The position numbers were made by a program, and so were the translations under genes. The notes below the pieces were generated by a model. That model searched no databases. It was not told the DNA's origin and worked only from the letters and a program-made list of their open reading frames with translations. DNA of 64,000 nucleotides from an uncultured Lewinella sp. (GTDB lineage: Bacteria; Bacteroidota; Bacteroidia; Chitinophagales; Saprospiraceae), in the NCBI GenBank assembly GCA_937873655.1, contig CALMYQ010000092.1:62001-126000 (forward strand), given 5' to 3'. Shown one piece after another: positions 24,572-33,527 of the stretch (positions are counted from its first letter, which is position 1; every line of letters starts with the position of its first letter).

Positions 24572-25627
24572 ATGAAAAACCCCTTGATGCGTGCAGGCTG
24601 CATCTTCTGCCTTTTCTTTGTATTGTGCACGACCAAAATTTGCAGCCAGGGAAAATGTTGCTTCTATATGCCGGTTTTTTGCAGTCTGGTTGACCAGGGC
24701 TATAGTGCTGAGAAACTGGCACTTGTAAAACCCATCAGTTCCGGGTTGCTGGCGCCGTTTATGGAATATCTGGAGGTTGCTGTGATTGACGATCTCTTTG
24801 ATAACATCCCCAAAGATACGATCCGGTTATTTTCCTATGGCAGCTATTACGGCGCACCGATTTCTGCAACTATAATTTTTGATACGGTCCTGATCGCATT
24901 GACGGAAACCGAGGAATTCAATCAGACCGTTTATGTCCCCAATTTATGTGGCTCCTTCTTTCTTGTTTACCACCAGGACACCTTGCTATCGGTTAATGGC
25001 ATCATCATTGCCCCGGAAATACATAAAATGGCTTACCAGGACTTCAAATCCAACCTGAATTATTGTATTGAGACGCCCGTCTATTACCGGATTTCAGGCC
25101 GGATAACAGGATGGACAGACCCTCAAAAAGGCGTACCTGATTTGCAATTTGCGATAAACAATTTTGACGGTGTATCGACGGACCTTTCGGGGTATTACGA
25201 TTTTGATTATGTCGAAATGCCGGAACCCTGGATTTCAGTCCCCGTTCAACCGCAATCTGACAACGCCGCCGGTGAAGGAATTACCGCTCAGGATCTGATA
25301 AAAATCCAGAAGCATATTCTGGCTAATGAACTGCTGGAGTCGCCGTTGCAGATCATTGCTGCGGATGTAAATAACTCAAAATCCGTAACAGCGCTGGACT
25401 ATATCCTGCTCAAGAAAATGATTTTGGGAATCAGCCAGGATTTTCCAAACAACCATGCCTGGCGATTCGTAGACCGTTCATATACCTTCCCTGATCCGGC
25501 TGACCCCTGGAGTGAAGAATTTCCGGAAGCGGCCAATATACCTGATATCTGCGGGGATATTCTGGTAAAAGTAAATTTTCTAGCCATCAAAACCGGCGAC
25601 GTCGACGGCAGTTATTTTAATAATTGA
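24572..25627 (+). CDS. Secreted dockerin-like protein, apparently C-terminally short
   Basis: Exported protein (signal about residues 1-26, ending KICSQG). The first 170 residues are a cysteine-containing beta-rich region without a recognised family. A segment about 175-225 looks like a carboxypeptidase-regulatory-like beta domain (YRISGRITGW, STDLSGYYDFDYVEMPE). About 228-285 is a dockerin-type pair (GITAQDLIKIQKHIL; AADVNNSKSVTALDYILLKKMILG), followed by AWRFVDRSYTFPDP and GDVDGSYFNN. In Saprospiria proteins of this design I would expect the chain to continue into further domains and a T9SS sorting domain. Here it stops right after GDVDGS, overlapping the convergent aldehyde dehydrogenase gene by 11 bp. 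A truncated gene is possible. Confidence 0.7.
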   Translation: MKNPLMRAGCIFCLFFVLCTTKICSQGKCCFYMPVFCSLVDQGYSAEKLALVKPISSGLLAPFMEYLEVAVIDDLFDNIPKDTIRLFSYGSYYGAPISATIIFDTVLIALTETEEFNQTVYVPNLCGSFFLVYHQDTLLSVNGIIIAPEIHKMAYQDFKSNLNYCIETPVYYRISGRITGWTDPQKGVPDLQFAINNFDGVSTDLSGYYDFDYVEMPEPWISVPVQPQSDNAAGEGITAQDLIKIQKHILANELLESPLQIIAADVNNSKSVTALDYILLKKMILGISQDFPNNHAWRFVDRSYTFPDPADPWSEEFPEAANIPDICGDILVKVNFLAIKTGDVDGSYFNN

Positions 25628-27065
25628 TCAACCGGTACAACCACCGCAACACGAGGTTTGCCCTTTTGCCGTACGGCGGGAAAACCAGTTTTAATCCGGA
25701 GAAAAGAAAACGCCGGTCCATCACGCTGCGTTCGTTGCAGAACTCCCGGAAGCCGGCAAAGCCGAGACTGCGGCCCATCCCGCTGTTGTTGACCCCGCCC
25801 ATAGGCAGATGAGGGTTGCTGAACCCCAGCAGGTAATCATTGATGATGGTGCTTCCGGCGGTTGAATGTTGCAGGAGATAGCGGATCTCTTTCCGTTTTT
25901 TGCCTGCGATATACAAGGCCAAAGGCTTGGGCCGCCGGGCAATAACGGCAGGAATTTCGCTGGCTTCCCGATAGGTAATGACCGGGAGAAGGGGCCCGAA
26001 GATCTCCTCCGCCATAATCTTCATGGATTCGTCAGCATTCACAATTAAGGACGGCGCGATGTACAGATCCTGCTCATCAGATTGTCCGCCCACTGCAACC
26101 TTGGCGCCTTTATCCAGGGCATCTTCCAGCAAGGACCGGATACGTCTGAAATGTTTCAGGTTGATGATCCTCGGCAGGCTGTCGGATTGCTGGATCCCTT
26201 TGCCGTCGCTGTTGAAATAGCGATTGAGCGCCTTTTCGTAATGTTGAATGAACGAGCCCAGCACCGACTCATGAATAACGGCATAATCGGGCGCAATGCA
26301 GGTTTGTCCATTGTTGAAGTGTTTGGCCCAGGCCATTTTCTGCGCGGTGAGGGCTATATCGGCTGAGGGGGTGACGATTGCCGGGGATTTTCCCCCCAGC
26401 TCAAGGGTTATGGAAGTCAGGTTGCGTGCGGCTGCCGACATGATGATCTTTCCCACGGCCGGGCTGCCGGTAAAGTGAATATGGTCGAAAGGCAATTCGA
26501 GTAAGGCGGTGGCCGTTTCAGCATCTCCTTCCACTACCGCGACCTCCTTTTCATCGAACAGCTTTGAAAGGAATGACCGGATAAAAGCAGACGTGTTGGG
26601 CGTCATTTCCGAGGGTTTCACCATAACGGCATTGCCTGCCGCTATGGCATTTACCAATGGGCAAAAAGCCAATAGGACTGGGTAATTCCAAGGGGAAATG
26701 ATGAGGACTTGTCCCTTAGACTCGCATTGCACATAGGAAGTGATCCCCAGTAAAGGCAGCGGGGTGATTTCCCTTCGTGGAGAAAGCCATCTGCTGAGGT
26801 TTTTGCAGATATGATCGATATAGCTGGTCGTTGTTCCGACCTCGCTCGCATAGGCTTCCACCGGGTGCTTGCGAAAATCCCGGTGCATGGCTTCCGCAAG
26901 CGCATTGAACCAGGCCGGATCATTGAGCGCCGCCCGGAAATCTTTCAGTTTTTTGATCCGCTCATTGACCCGTGAAAGGCCAAGCGCAGGTGCATTTTTC
27001 TGCTGGAGGGCGAAAATGCGGGCAATATCCTGCCGGATGTCGGATGAAGCAGTTGTAGCGCTCAT
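25617..27065 (-). CDS. Aldehyde dehydrogenase (class 3 / fatty aldehyde type)
   Basis: NAD(P)-dependent aldehyde dehydrogenase, 482 aa, of the short ALDH3 class acting on medium and long-chain aldehydes. Landmarks: SPWNYPVLLAFCPLVNAIAAGNAVMVKPSE (cofactor fold), FTGSPAVGKIIMSAAA, LELGGKSPAIV with the general-base glutamate, FNNGQTCIAPDYA with the catalytic cysteine, and EEIFGPLLPVI. It follows an acyl-CoA synthetase by 54 bp on the same strand. Together they would turn a fatty aldehyde into an acyl-CoA. Eleven bases at its 3' end overlap the dockerin-like gene. Confidence 0.95.
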   Translation of the reverse strand: MSATTASSDIRQDIARIFALQQKNAPALGLSRVNERIKKLKDFRAALNDPAWFNALAEAMHRDFRKHPVEAYASEVGTTTSYIDHICKNLSRWLSPRREITPLPLLGITSYVQCESKGQVLIISPWNYPVLLAFCPLVNAIAAGNAVMVKPSEMTPNTSAFIRSFLSKLFDEKEVAVVEGDAETATALLELPFDHIHFTGSPAVGKIIMSAAARNLTSITLELGGKSPAIVTPSADIALTAQKMAWAKHFNNGQTCIAPDYAVIHESVLGSFIQHYEKALNRYFNSDGKGIQQSDSLPRIINLKHFRRIRSLLEDALDKGAKVAVGGQSDEQDLYIAPSLIVNADESMKIMAEEIFGPLLPVITYREASEIPAVIARRPKPLALYIAGKKRKEIRYLLQHSTAGSTIINDYLLGFSNPHLPMGGVNNSGMGRSLGFAGFREFCNERSVMDRRFLFSGLKLVFPPYGKRANLVLRWLYRLINY

Positions 27066-27119
27066 GAATTAGTCGTTTTATTCCGACGGGAGATCAGGCC
27101 CCGTCCCGCCGCCGGATTC

Positions 27120-28802
27120 TTATTCCCAAACAATGGATTCCTTTTTTTCGATCCAATCCTGAAGGTAAGGTTCGTAGTAGTTTGAAACGGCGTTTCGTTT
27201 GATCTTTAAGGTAGGGGTCAGTATACCGTTTTCGATGGTCCAGTCATCTTTTACGATCACGACCGTATAGATCCGTTCAAAACTGGCCAGGCTTTCATTG
27301 ATGGAGGTCAGGGTATCCGCCAGGCTGGTTTTAATGCTGGTTTTTTCGGCTTTTTTTCCCGATTCGGACAGCGTGATCAATGCCACCGGTTGCGGCAGGG
27401 CCAGGCCTACCACACAAACCTGTTCGATAAAATCATTCCTGGCAAAACCGGATTCCATGGGGCCCGGCACGATGAATTTGCCTTTCGAGGATTTGAACGT
27501 ATCGCTTACCCGGCCGGTAATCCTGAGGTAACCCGCCTCATCCAGCCGGCCCTGGTCGCCCGTATGCAGCCAGCCGTTTCGGAGGACTTCCCGGGTTTTG
27601 GATTCATCGTTGTAATACCCGGCCATGACCCAGGGGGCAGTCATCAGGATTTCGCCGGAATCGGGATCTATTTTCACTTCGGACGTTTGCAGCGGCTTCC
27701 CGACTACGCCGGGTTTGATCCCGTTGCGCGGCATCAGGGAGCAGGCGCCGCAGTTTTCCGTCATCCCATAAACCTCCAATATCGGCATGCCGAGCCGCAA
27801 ATACCAGTTTTTCAGCGCGTCGGGCATGGGGGCTGCGCCGGTTGCGAGGATCCTTGCCTGGTCTAACCCCAGGCCCTTTTTGATCTTTTTCCGGATCAAG
27901 GTTGAAATCAATGGGATCCGCAGCAGGAGGTCCAATCTTTTTTGCGGGAGTTTTTGCAGAATGCCCTGCTGGAATTTTGACCAGATCCTGGGCACCGCCA
28001 GGAAGGTATTGGGGCGGGCATTCTGGAGGTTTTGAACAAAAGTATCCATGCTTTCCACAAAATAAACAGCGCCTCCGGTGTAAACGGCCGCGCATTCCAC
28101 AATGGCGCGTTCGGCGATATGATTTAGCGGCAGGTAAGAAAAAAAGCGGTTCTCTGCATGCCCGAACAGGGAAAGATTGTCGTACTCCCGTTCGACCTGA
28201 ATGAGCATGGCGGGCGCTTTATATTCCAGCATTACCCCTTTGGGTGTACCGGTTGTGCCGGAGGTGAACAAGATCGTCCACAAGGTATCGGGTTCCGGGT
28301 AATAATCCGGTAAAAAGGTAAGTTCCTTCTCCATGATTTCCGTCCAGGGCATCCCGCCGGTAATTTTTGCATTGCCGGGATAATCGGGGAATGAGATCAG
28401 CGGGAGTTCTTTGGGAATACCCGGTTTGAGGCTGTCCCAATCATCCAGCTTTCCGGCAAAAAGAGCTTTGACGTCACTGAGTGCCAGCACTTCCCGGAAT
28501 TGCTCCGGGGTCAGCGTAGGGTAGAACGGAACGGATACGCAACCCGACAGCATGATCGCCAGGTCGGAGATGATCCAGTGGCAGCAATTTTTGGAAACCA
28601 TGCCGACGTGGTCACCCGGAGACAAGCCGATTTTGCGCAAATAGGCGGCCATTTTCCTGGCTTGCTGCCCGGCCTCGGCCCAGGTGATGATGTCCTGCCG
28701 GTCACCGAGCGGCTGATACAGGAAAGGAGCATCGGGGGTTGTTTTTTCCCAATGGTAAAAAGCATCCAGAATGGTTTCAAGTTTGGTTAAGGCCTGCTGC
28801 AT
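27120..28802 (-). CDS. Long-chain acyl-CoA synthetase (AMP-binding)
   Basis: ATP-dependent fatty-acid:CoA ligase. P-loop-like motif TSGTTGTPKGVML near residue 187, adenine-binding VYGMTENCG, and the domain-linking HTGDQGRLDEAGYLRITGR. The lysine-bearing C-terminal segment (TPTLKIKRNAVSNYY) is present. 560 aa, slightly shorter than the 600-aa FAA/LC-FACS group. Membrane-associated role probable. Leftward operon: it is 17 bp downstream of the unknown secreted gene and 54 bp upstream of the aldehyde dehydrogenase. Substrate chain length is inferred only. Confidence 0.93.
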   Translation of the reverse strand: MQQALTKLETILDAFYHWEKTTPDAPFLYQPLGDRQDIITWAEAGQQARKMAAYLRKIGLSPGDHVGMVSKNCCHWIISDLAIMLSGCVSVPFYPTLTPEQFREVLALSDVKALFAGKLDDWDSLKPGIPKELPLISFPDYPGNAKITGGMPWTEIMEKELTFLPDYYPEPDTLWTILFTSGTTGTPKGVMLEYKAPAMLIQVEREYDNLSLFGHAENRFFSYLPLNHIAERAIVECAAVYTGGAVYFVESMDTFVQNLQNARPNTFLAVPRIWSKFQQGILQKLPQKRLDLLLRIPLISTLIRKKIKKGLGLDQARILATGAAPMPDALKNWYLRLGMPILEVYGMTENCGACSLMPRNGIKPGVVGKPLQTSEVKIDPDSGEILMTAPWVMAGYYNDESKTREVLRNGWLHTGDQGRLDEAGYLRITGRVSDTFKSSKGKFIVPGPMESGFARNDFIEQVCVVGLALPQPVALITLSESGKKAEKTSIKTSLADTLTSINESLASFERIYTVVIVKDDWTIENGILTPTLKIKRNAVSNYYEPYLQDWIEKKESIVWE

Positions 28803-28819
28803 ATTGTGTTATTTGTGTG

Positions 28820-29482
28820 CTATTCGAGTAAGGCGCCTATGGCTTTTGCCAGTCGCTTGTTCAGTTTTGCCACGCGTTTCCGAAAGTGCTTTTCGAAAGC
28901 CAGGTTTCCGCTGGTCAGGTGGGTCAGCGCCAAACCCGCATTGCTCAGCGGAAAAGCATAAGGGAATGGCGCTTCAAGGTCCTGCAGCTGATCATCCATA
29001 AAGATCATCGCTTCTGCCCGGCTGGTCGTGCTTTCGTCGGTGTAGGCAAATTTAAGCACTAAATAGGGAATATTCGCTAAAGTTATAGAGGGGTCAGTCT
29101 CCAGATTGTCGTTCAGGAAAAATCCGCCGGTTTCTTTTTGCAACAATCGCCGGGAATCGGAATCATACATGAAGAAAACCGGACAAATCTTGAATTCGGC
29201 TTTGAAAATCTTCATGATCAGGCCGTTCTTTTCCCGGGTTTCCGATTCGGTTTCCCGGAGCAGGGTTTCTATCCTGTTTTTTTCCTTGTCTTTCAGTTCG
29301 GGGTTGGCCAGCATTTCCCGAAAGGCTTCGGTTTTTCGCTGATTGCTGACAAGCCGAACCACCAGGGCTCCGTTGCGAAGAGCGGAGGCTGCCGTTTTTG
29401 CCCGGTCGCCCGGTGTTTGGGCCAGACAGGAAAATGAGAGTAAAATCGTTGTGATTACAATGGGGACAATTCGATATGACAT
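28820..29482 (-). CDS. Hypothetical secreted protein (220 aa)
   Basis: Not recognised. ATG at 29482 gives a clear signal peptide (MSYRIVPIVITTILLSFSCLAQ). The ATG 19 codons upstream would bury it, so the shorter form is chosen. The mature protein has a helical, charge-rich N-terminal half (NQRKTEAFREML, LLRETESETREKNGL) followed by an alpha/beta half (KICPVFFMYDSDS, IPYLVLKFAYTDES, AMIFMDDQL) and a basic tail (KHFRKRVAKLNKRLAKA). The same combination of an N-terminal SP and a conserved GALVVRL motif may mark a Bacteroidota-specific family. It lies first in a leftward operon with acyl-CoA synthetase and aldehyde dehydrogenase. Confidence 0.72.
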   Translation of the reverse strand: MSYRIVPIVITTILLSFSCLAQTPGDRAKTAASALRNGALVVRLVSNQRKTEAFREMLANPELKDKEKNRIETLLRETESETREKNGLIMKIFKAEFKICPVFFMYDSDSRRLLQKETGGFFLNDNLETDPSITLANIPYLVLKFAYTDESTTSRAEAMIFMDDQLQDLEAPFPYAFPLSNAGLALTHLTSGNLAFEKHFRKRVAKLNKRLAKAIGALLE

Positions 29483-29568
29483 GCTTTTTGCTTTTGTATT
29501 CCTGAAAAAATTCGCATTTTTGCACCCTTGCGCGAACACATCGCCCAGGCTTCAATAAACCTTCTTCC

Positions 29569-30567
29569 ATGACACAATCAGTGGACATTGAGGCGCTCAA
29601 TCAGCAAATTTACATAGACAGCGCTTTTGTAGCCAAACTAAATGAGGAAACCGCCAAGGTCATCGTTGGCCAACAGTACATGATCGACCGGCTTTTGCTG
29701 GGGCTCCTTACCCGCGGACACATATTGCTGGAAGGCCTTCCTGGGTTGGCCAAAACCCTGGCGATCAAGACCCTTTCCAAAGCAATTGACGCCAAATTCA
29801 GCCGGATCCAATTCACGCCCGACCTCCTGCCCGCCGATATCATCGGTACCATGATCTATAATCCGAGCAAAAACGAATTTTCCGTACGGAAAGGCCCCGT
29901 TTTTGCCAACTTCATCCTGGCGGATGAGATTAACCGGGCTCCGGCCAAAGTACAAAGCGCTCTGCTGGAAGCGATGCAGGAACGTCAGGTCACCATCGGC
30001 AGCGAATCCTACAAGCTTGAAGAACCTTTCCTGGTGCTTGCCACCCAAAACCCCATTGAACAGGAAGGGACCTACCCGCTGCCCGAAGCGCAGGTAGACC
30101 GCTTTATGCTCAAGGTCAAGATCAGTTATCCCAGCAAGGAAGAAGAACAGGAGATCATCAGGCGAAACCTGGCAGCTGACAGTTTCAATGAGGTTGCCAA
30201 GGTCGTCACGCCAAAAGAGATCATCACAGCCAGAGACTCGGTCCGCAAGGTGTACATGGACGAAAAGATAGAAAAATATATCCTCAATATTGTCTTTGCA
30301 ACCCGTTTTCCGGCAGAACACGGCCTCCGGGAGCTGCAGCCGCTCATCAATTACGGCGGATCGCCCAGGGCCAGCATCGCGCTTGCTTCGGCGGCCAAAG
30401 CGTATGCCTTCCTGCGGCGCCGGGGATACGTAATTCCGGAAGATGTGCGGCAGATCTGCTTTGACGTACTCCGCCACAGGATCGGCCTGACCTTTGAGGC
30501 TGAAGCCGAAAACATCACCCAGGAAGATATCATCACCAAGGTTTTGAACGCGGTGGAAGTCCCCTAA
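29569..30567 (+). CDS. MoxR-family AAA+ ATPase
   Basis: Cytosolic AAA+ chaperone-like ATPase of the MoxR branch, which works with VWA proteins. Walker A GLPGLAKT (residues about 44-51), Walker B ILADEINRAPAK, sensor 1 ATQNPIEQEGTYPLPEAQVDRF, and C-terminal lid ending EDIITKVLNAVEVP. 332 aa is standard. First gene of a MoxR-DUF58-BatA cluster with gaps of 20 and 30 bp. In other bacteria such clusters assemble or protect envelope enzymes and confer stress tolerance. Client is unknown here. Confidence 0.95.
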   Translation: MTQSVDIEALNQQIYIDSAFVAKLNEETAKVIVGQQYMIDRLLLGLLTRGHILLEGLPGLAKTLAIKTLSKAIDAKFSRIQFTPDLLPADIIGTMIYNPSKNEFSVRKGPVFANFILADEINRAPAKVQSALLEAMQERQVTIGSESYKLEEPFLVLATQNPIEQEGTYPLPEAQVDRFMLKVKISYPSKEEEQEIIRRNLAADSFNEVAKVVTPKEIITARDSVRKVYMDEKIEKYILNIVFATRFPAEHGLRELQPLINYGGSPRASIALASAAKAYAFLRRRGYVIPEDVRQICFDVLRHRIGLTFEAEAENITQEDIITKVLNAVEVP

Positions 30568-30587
30568 GCAAGCAGAAAAAGCAGTTC

Positions 30588-31457
30588 ATGGAAACCAGCG
30601 AACTCCTCAGGAAAGTCAGGAAAATTGAGATCAAGACCAAGGGCTTGAGCAATCATATCTTCTCCGGGGAGTATCATACGGCGTTTAAAGGGCGCGGCAT
30701 GTCGTTCAGCGAAGTGCGGAGTTATCAGTATGGCGATGACGTACGGGATATCGACTGGAACGTAACAGCCCGGACCGGTGAGCCATACGTAAAGGTGTAT
30801 GAAGAAGAACGGGAACTGACCGTAATGCTCCTGGTCGATGTCAGCCAGTCTGCCTTTTTTGGCACGGTCAACCAGTTGAAAACCGAGATCATAGCAGAAA
30901 TATGCGCCGTGCTGGCTTTTTCAGCGATCAACAACAATGATAAGGTGGGCGTGATCTTTTTTTCGGATCGGGTAGAGATGTTCATCCCGCCGAAGAAAGG
31001 CCGGCAGCATATTTTGCGGATCATCCGGGAACTGATCAATTTCGAACCGGTCGGAGCCGGTACCGACATATCGGCTGCTTTGGGCCATTTCAACAACGCC
31101 ATCAAAAAGCGAAGCATTTGTTTTGTGCTTTCCGATTTTCAGGATAGCGGTTATGAACTGCCGTTGAGAATTGCGGCCCGCAGGCACGACCTGGTCGGGG
31201 TTCAGCTTACCGATCCCGCAGAGGCGACCCTGCCGAATATCGGCCTGGTAAGGGCCCTCGATCCTGAAACGGGCGCCTTGCAATGGATAGACACTTCTTC
31301 CCGGCGGCTCCAGAAAGACTACAGCGGCCGCTATCAACGCAACTACCAGTATTTCAGAAGCGTCTTTTTGAAATGCGGCGCCGACCAGATTCCGATCCGG
31401 ACCGATGAATCCTATGTGAAGGCCTTGCAACGCTTTTTTCAGAAGCGGATGGGCTGA
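30588..31457 (+). CDS. DUF58 domain protein
   Basis: Cytosolic DUF58 protein of 289 aa, a VWA-related partner of MoxR. Typical features: MSFSEVRSYQYGDDVRDIDWNVTARTG (the DUF58 hallmark with the conserved IDWNxTAR), LLVDVSQSAFFG (MIDAS-like DxSxS), and VLSDFQD. Located between moxR (20 bp) and the BatA-like gene (30 bp), so probably one transcript. Predicted to deliver metal-dependent protein contacts to the MoxR ATPase. Confidence 0.94.
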   Translation: METSELLRKVRKIEIKTKGLSNHIFSGEYHTAFKGRGMSFSEVRSYQYGDDVRDIDWNVTARTGEPYVKVYEEERELTVMLLVDVSQSAFFGTVNQLKTEIIAEICAVLAFSAINNNDKVGVIFFSDRVEMFIPPKKGRQHILRIIRELINFEPVGAGTDISAALGHFNNAIKKRSICFVLSDFQDSGYELPLRIAARRHDLVGVQLTDPAEATLPNIGLVRALDPETGALQWIDTSSRRLQKDYSGRYQRNYQYFRSVFLKCGADQIPIRTDESYVKALQRFFQKRMG

Positions 31458-31487
31458 CGGCCTGGCCCCGTTCAATGATACAATGGC

Positions 31488-33455
31488 ATGAAAAAAGGAC
31501 TTTTTTTATCGGTTTTGTGCCTGTGGCTGTCGGCCGGATTCGGACAAGCGACCATCACAGCAGCCCTGGACAGCAGCCGGATCCTGATCGGTGACCAGGT
31601 GAGGCTCCACTTTGACATTTCCCTGGATAAGAATGCCAAATTGTTCGATATCGGATTTTCCGTGATCGATTCCGTCAAAGGGCTCGAAGTGCTTGATTCG
31701 ACCAACCTGCTCCAAACCCCATCGCAAAACGACCAGCTTTTCTCTAAAGATTTCAGGCTTACTTCCTTTGATTCCGGGTATTATCGCATTCCGCCGGTAA
31801 TCGTTCAGTATTTGTATAACGGCGATACGTCCAGGGTCCAATCCAATGAACTGGCCCTGCAGGTCAGGACCATTCCCGTCGAATCGGACACGACCGGGGT
31901 TATGCCCATCAAACCTATCCTGACAGAACCGGTAAAATTCAGGGATTTTCTCCCCTATCTCATTATTGGAATAGCGGGACTATTGATCGGGTTAACCGTT
32001 TTTTTAATTATTTACAACAGCCGGCGGCAAAAAATGAAATTGCCTCCTCCCCTGCCCCCTCCCCATGAAATTGCCCTAGGAAAATTGCATAACCTGGAAA
32101 AAGCGCAGTTATGGCAAAAGGGCGAATTGAAGAACTACTATTCCCAACTCACCTACATCATCCGCGAATACGTAGAAGGCCGGTTCAAGGTGCCTGCTCC
32201 CGAATTAACCACGGAAGAAACCCTGGCGCAGTTGCAAAAACAGGCCTTGAGCAATGACCGGATGGATGCTGTGAGCCGGTTGCTCCAAAGCGCCGACCTC
32301 GTGAAATTTGCCAAAGCTGAGCCGGGGGTATCCCTTCATACGGAATTCCTGAAGGACGCCGTCGATTTTGTCCAGGCCACCAAGGAAGAGGCCGTCCCCA
32401 TGCCTGAGCAGCCCGCCGGCCAACAACCGCCGGCGGACAATGCCTTCCTGCCGCTGGTCGTGATCGGTGGCTGGCAATTCGCCTATCCATGGCTGTTGCT
32501 GCTGCTGTTGCTGTTGCCGGTACTGGCGTGGTTATATTCCCGGAATTACAGGAACAGGTATTCCAATATCCGGATCCCCTCGCTGAGCGGGTTGAACGGA
32601 GCCACGATCCGAACGAAACTGCGCCCTTTTCTGACGGTTTTGCGGGCGCTGGCTTTTATTTTGCTGGTCATTGCACTGGCCAGGCCCCAGAAAATGCTGA
32701 AGGAAGAAAATATCACGGCTGAAGGAATTGATATCGCTCTGGCAATGGACCTGTCGAGCAGCATGCTGGCGCAGGATTTTCAGCCCAACCGACTGGAAGT
32801 GAGCAAAAGAGTAGCCCGGGACTTTGTCGACAAACGCCCCTATGACCGCATAGGGTTGGTGGTCTTTGCCGGAGAAGCCTATACCCAATGCCCGCTGACA
32901 ACAGACCACAGCATTCTGGATTTTTTCCTGGCGAAGCTGGAATGCGGTTTACTGAAGGACGGTACCGCCATCGGCATGGGATTGGCAACTGCGGTAAACC
33001 GGCTCCAGGACAGCAAGGCGAAAAGCAAAGTGGTCATCCTGCTGACCGACGGCGTCAACAATACCGGATACCAATCGCCCGAATTGGCTGCCCGCATGGC
33101 CAAAGAGCTGGGCATCAGGGTATACACCATCGGCGTGGGCTCGGTCGGAGAAACCCTCATACCGGTCAGCCGAAGCAACGACGGACGCTATATTTTTGAT
33201 ATCGCCAGGGTTGAAATCGACGAACAGCTCCTCAATGAAATTGCCGATATGACCGGTGGGAAATATTTCCGCGCCCGCGACGCCGAAAGCCTGGAGCGGA
33301 TCTATGAATCCATCGACGCCCTGGAAAAAACCAAAGTGGACGTTACCGTGATCAAGCGGTACAGCGAGGAATACCATTATTTTATGTTCTGGGGGCTTTT
33401 ATTCCTCATGATCGAGCTGGTGCTGCGGTATACCTGGCTGCGATCGGCGCCCTGA
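31488..33455 (+). CDS. BatD-like / BatA fusion (VWA membrane protein)
   Basis: A 655-aa exported membrane protein. Signal peptide (residues 1-19), a BatD-like immunoglobulin-type domain (about 20-130), a helix at about 150-172 (YLIIGIAGLLIGLTVFLIIY), a cytosolic helical region with proline linkers (about 173-320), then two helices (about 328-348 and 385-402) and a VWA domain (about 413-610) with the MIDAS DLSSS, and LLTDGVNNTG. A last helix at about 632-652 (FMFWGLLFLMIELVLRYTWL) ends the chain. The C-terminal half is a normal BatA. The N-terminal half looks like a separate neighbour gene of other Bacteroidota (BatD or DUF4381-like). No batB, batC, batD or batE gene follows: the next gene is on the other strand. 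Confidence 0.85.
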   Translation: MKKGLFLSVLCLWLSAGFGQATITAALDSSRILIGDQVRLHFDISLDKNAKLFDIGFSVIDSVKGLEVLDSTNLLQTPSQNDQLFSKDFRLTSFDSGYYRIPPVIVQYLYNGDTSRVQSNELALQVRTIPVESDTTGVMPIKPILTEPVKFRDFLPYLIIGIAGLLIGLTVFLIIYNSRRQKMKLPPPLPPPHEIALGKLHNLEKAQLWQKGELKNYYSQLTYIIREYVEGRFKVPAPELTTEETLAQLQKQALSNDRMDAVSRLLQSADLVKFAKAEPGVSLHTEFLKDAVDFVQATKEEAVPMPEQPAGQQPPADNAFLPLVVIGGWQFAYPWLLLLLLLLPVLAWLYSRNYRNRYSNIRIPSLSGLNGATIRTKLRPFLTVLRALAFILLVIALARPQKMLKEENITAEGIDIALAMDLSSSMLAQDFQPNRLEVSKRVARDFVDKRPYDRIGLVVFAGEAYTQCPLTTDHSILDFFLAKLECGLLKDGTAIGMGLATAVNRLQDSKAKSKVVILLTDGVNNTGYQSPELAARMAKELGIRVYTIGVGSVGETLIPVSRSNDGRYIFDIARVEIDEQLLNEIADMTGGKYFRARDAESLERIYESIDALEKTKVDVTVIKRYSEEYHYFMFWGLLFLMIELVLRYTWLRSAP

Positions 33456-33463
33456 AATAAAAA

Positions 33464-33508
33464 TGCCGTCTCCCGGCAAGCGGAAAACGGCAACGATTTG
33501 GTTTTTTT
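33464..33508 (+). terminator. Terminator after the BatA fusion
   Basis: Stem TGCCGT / ACGGCA (33464-33492) followed ten bases later by a run of seven T at 33502-33508. Lies between convergent genes. Confidence 0.5.
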
Positions 33509-33527
33509 AAGGGAAATAAGAGGCGAA

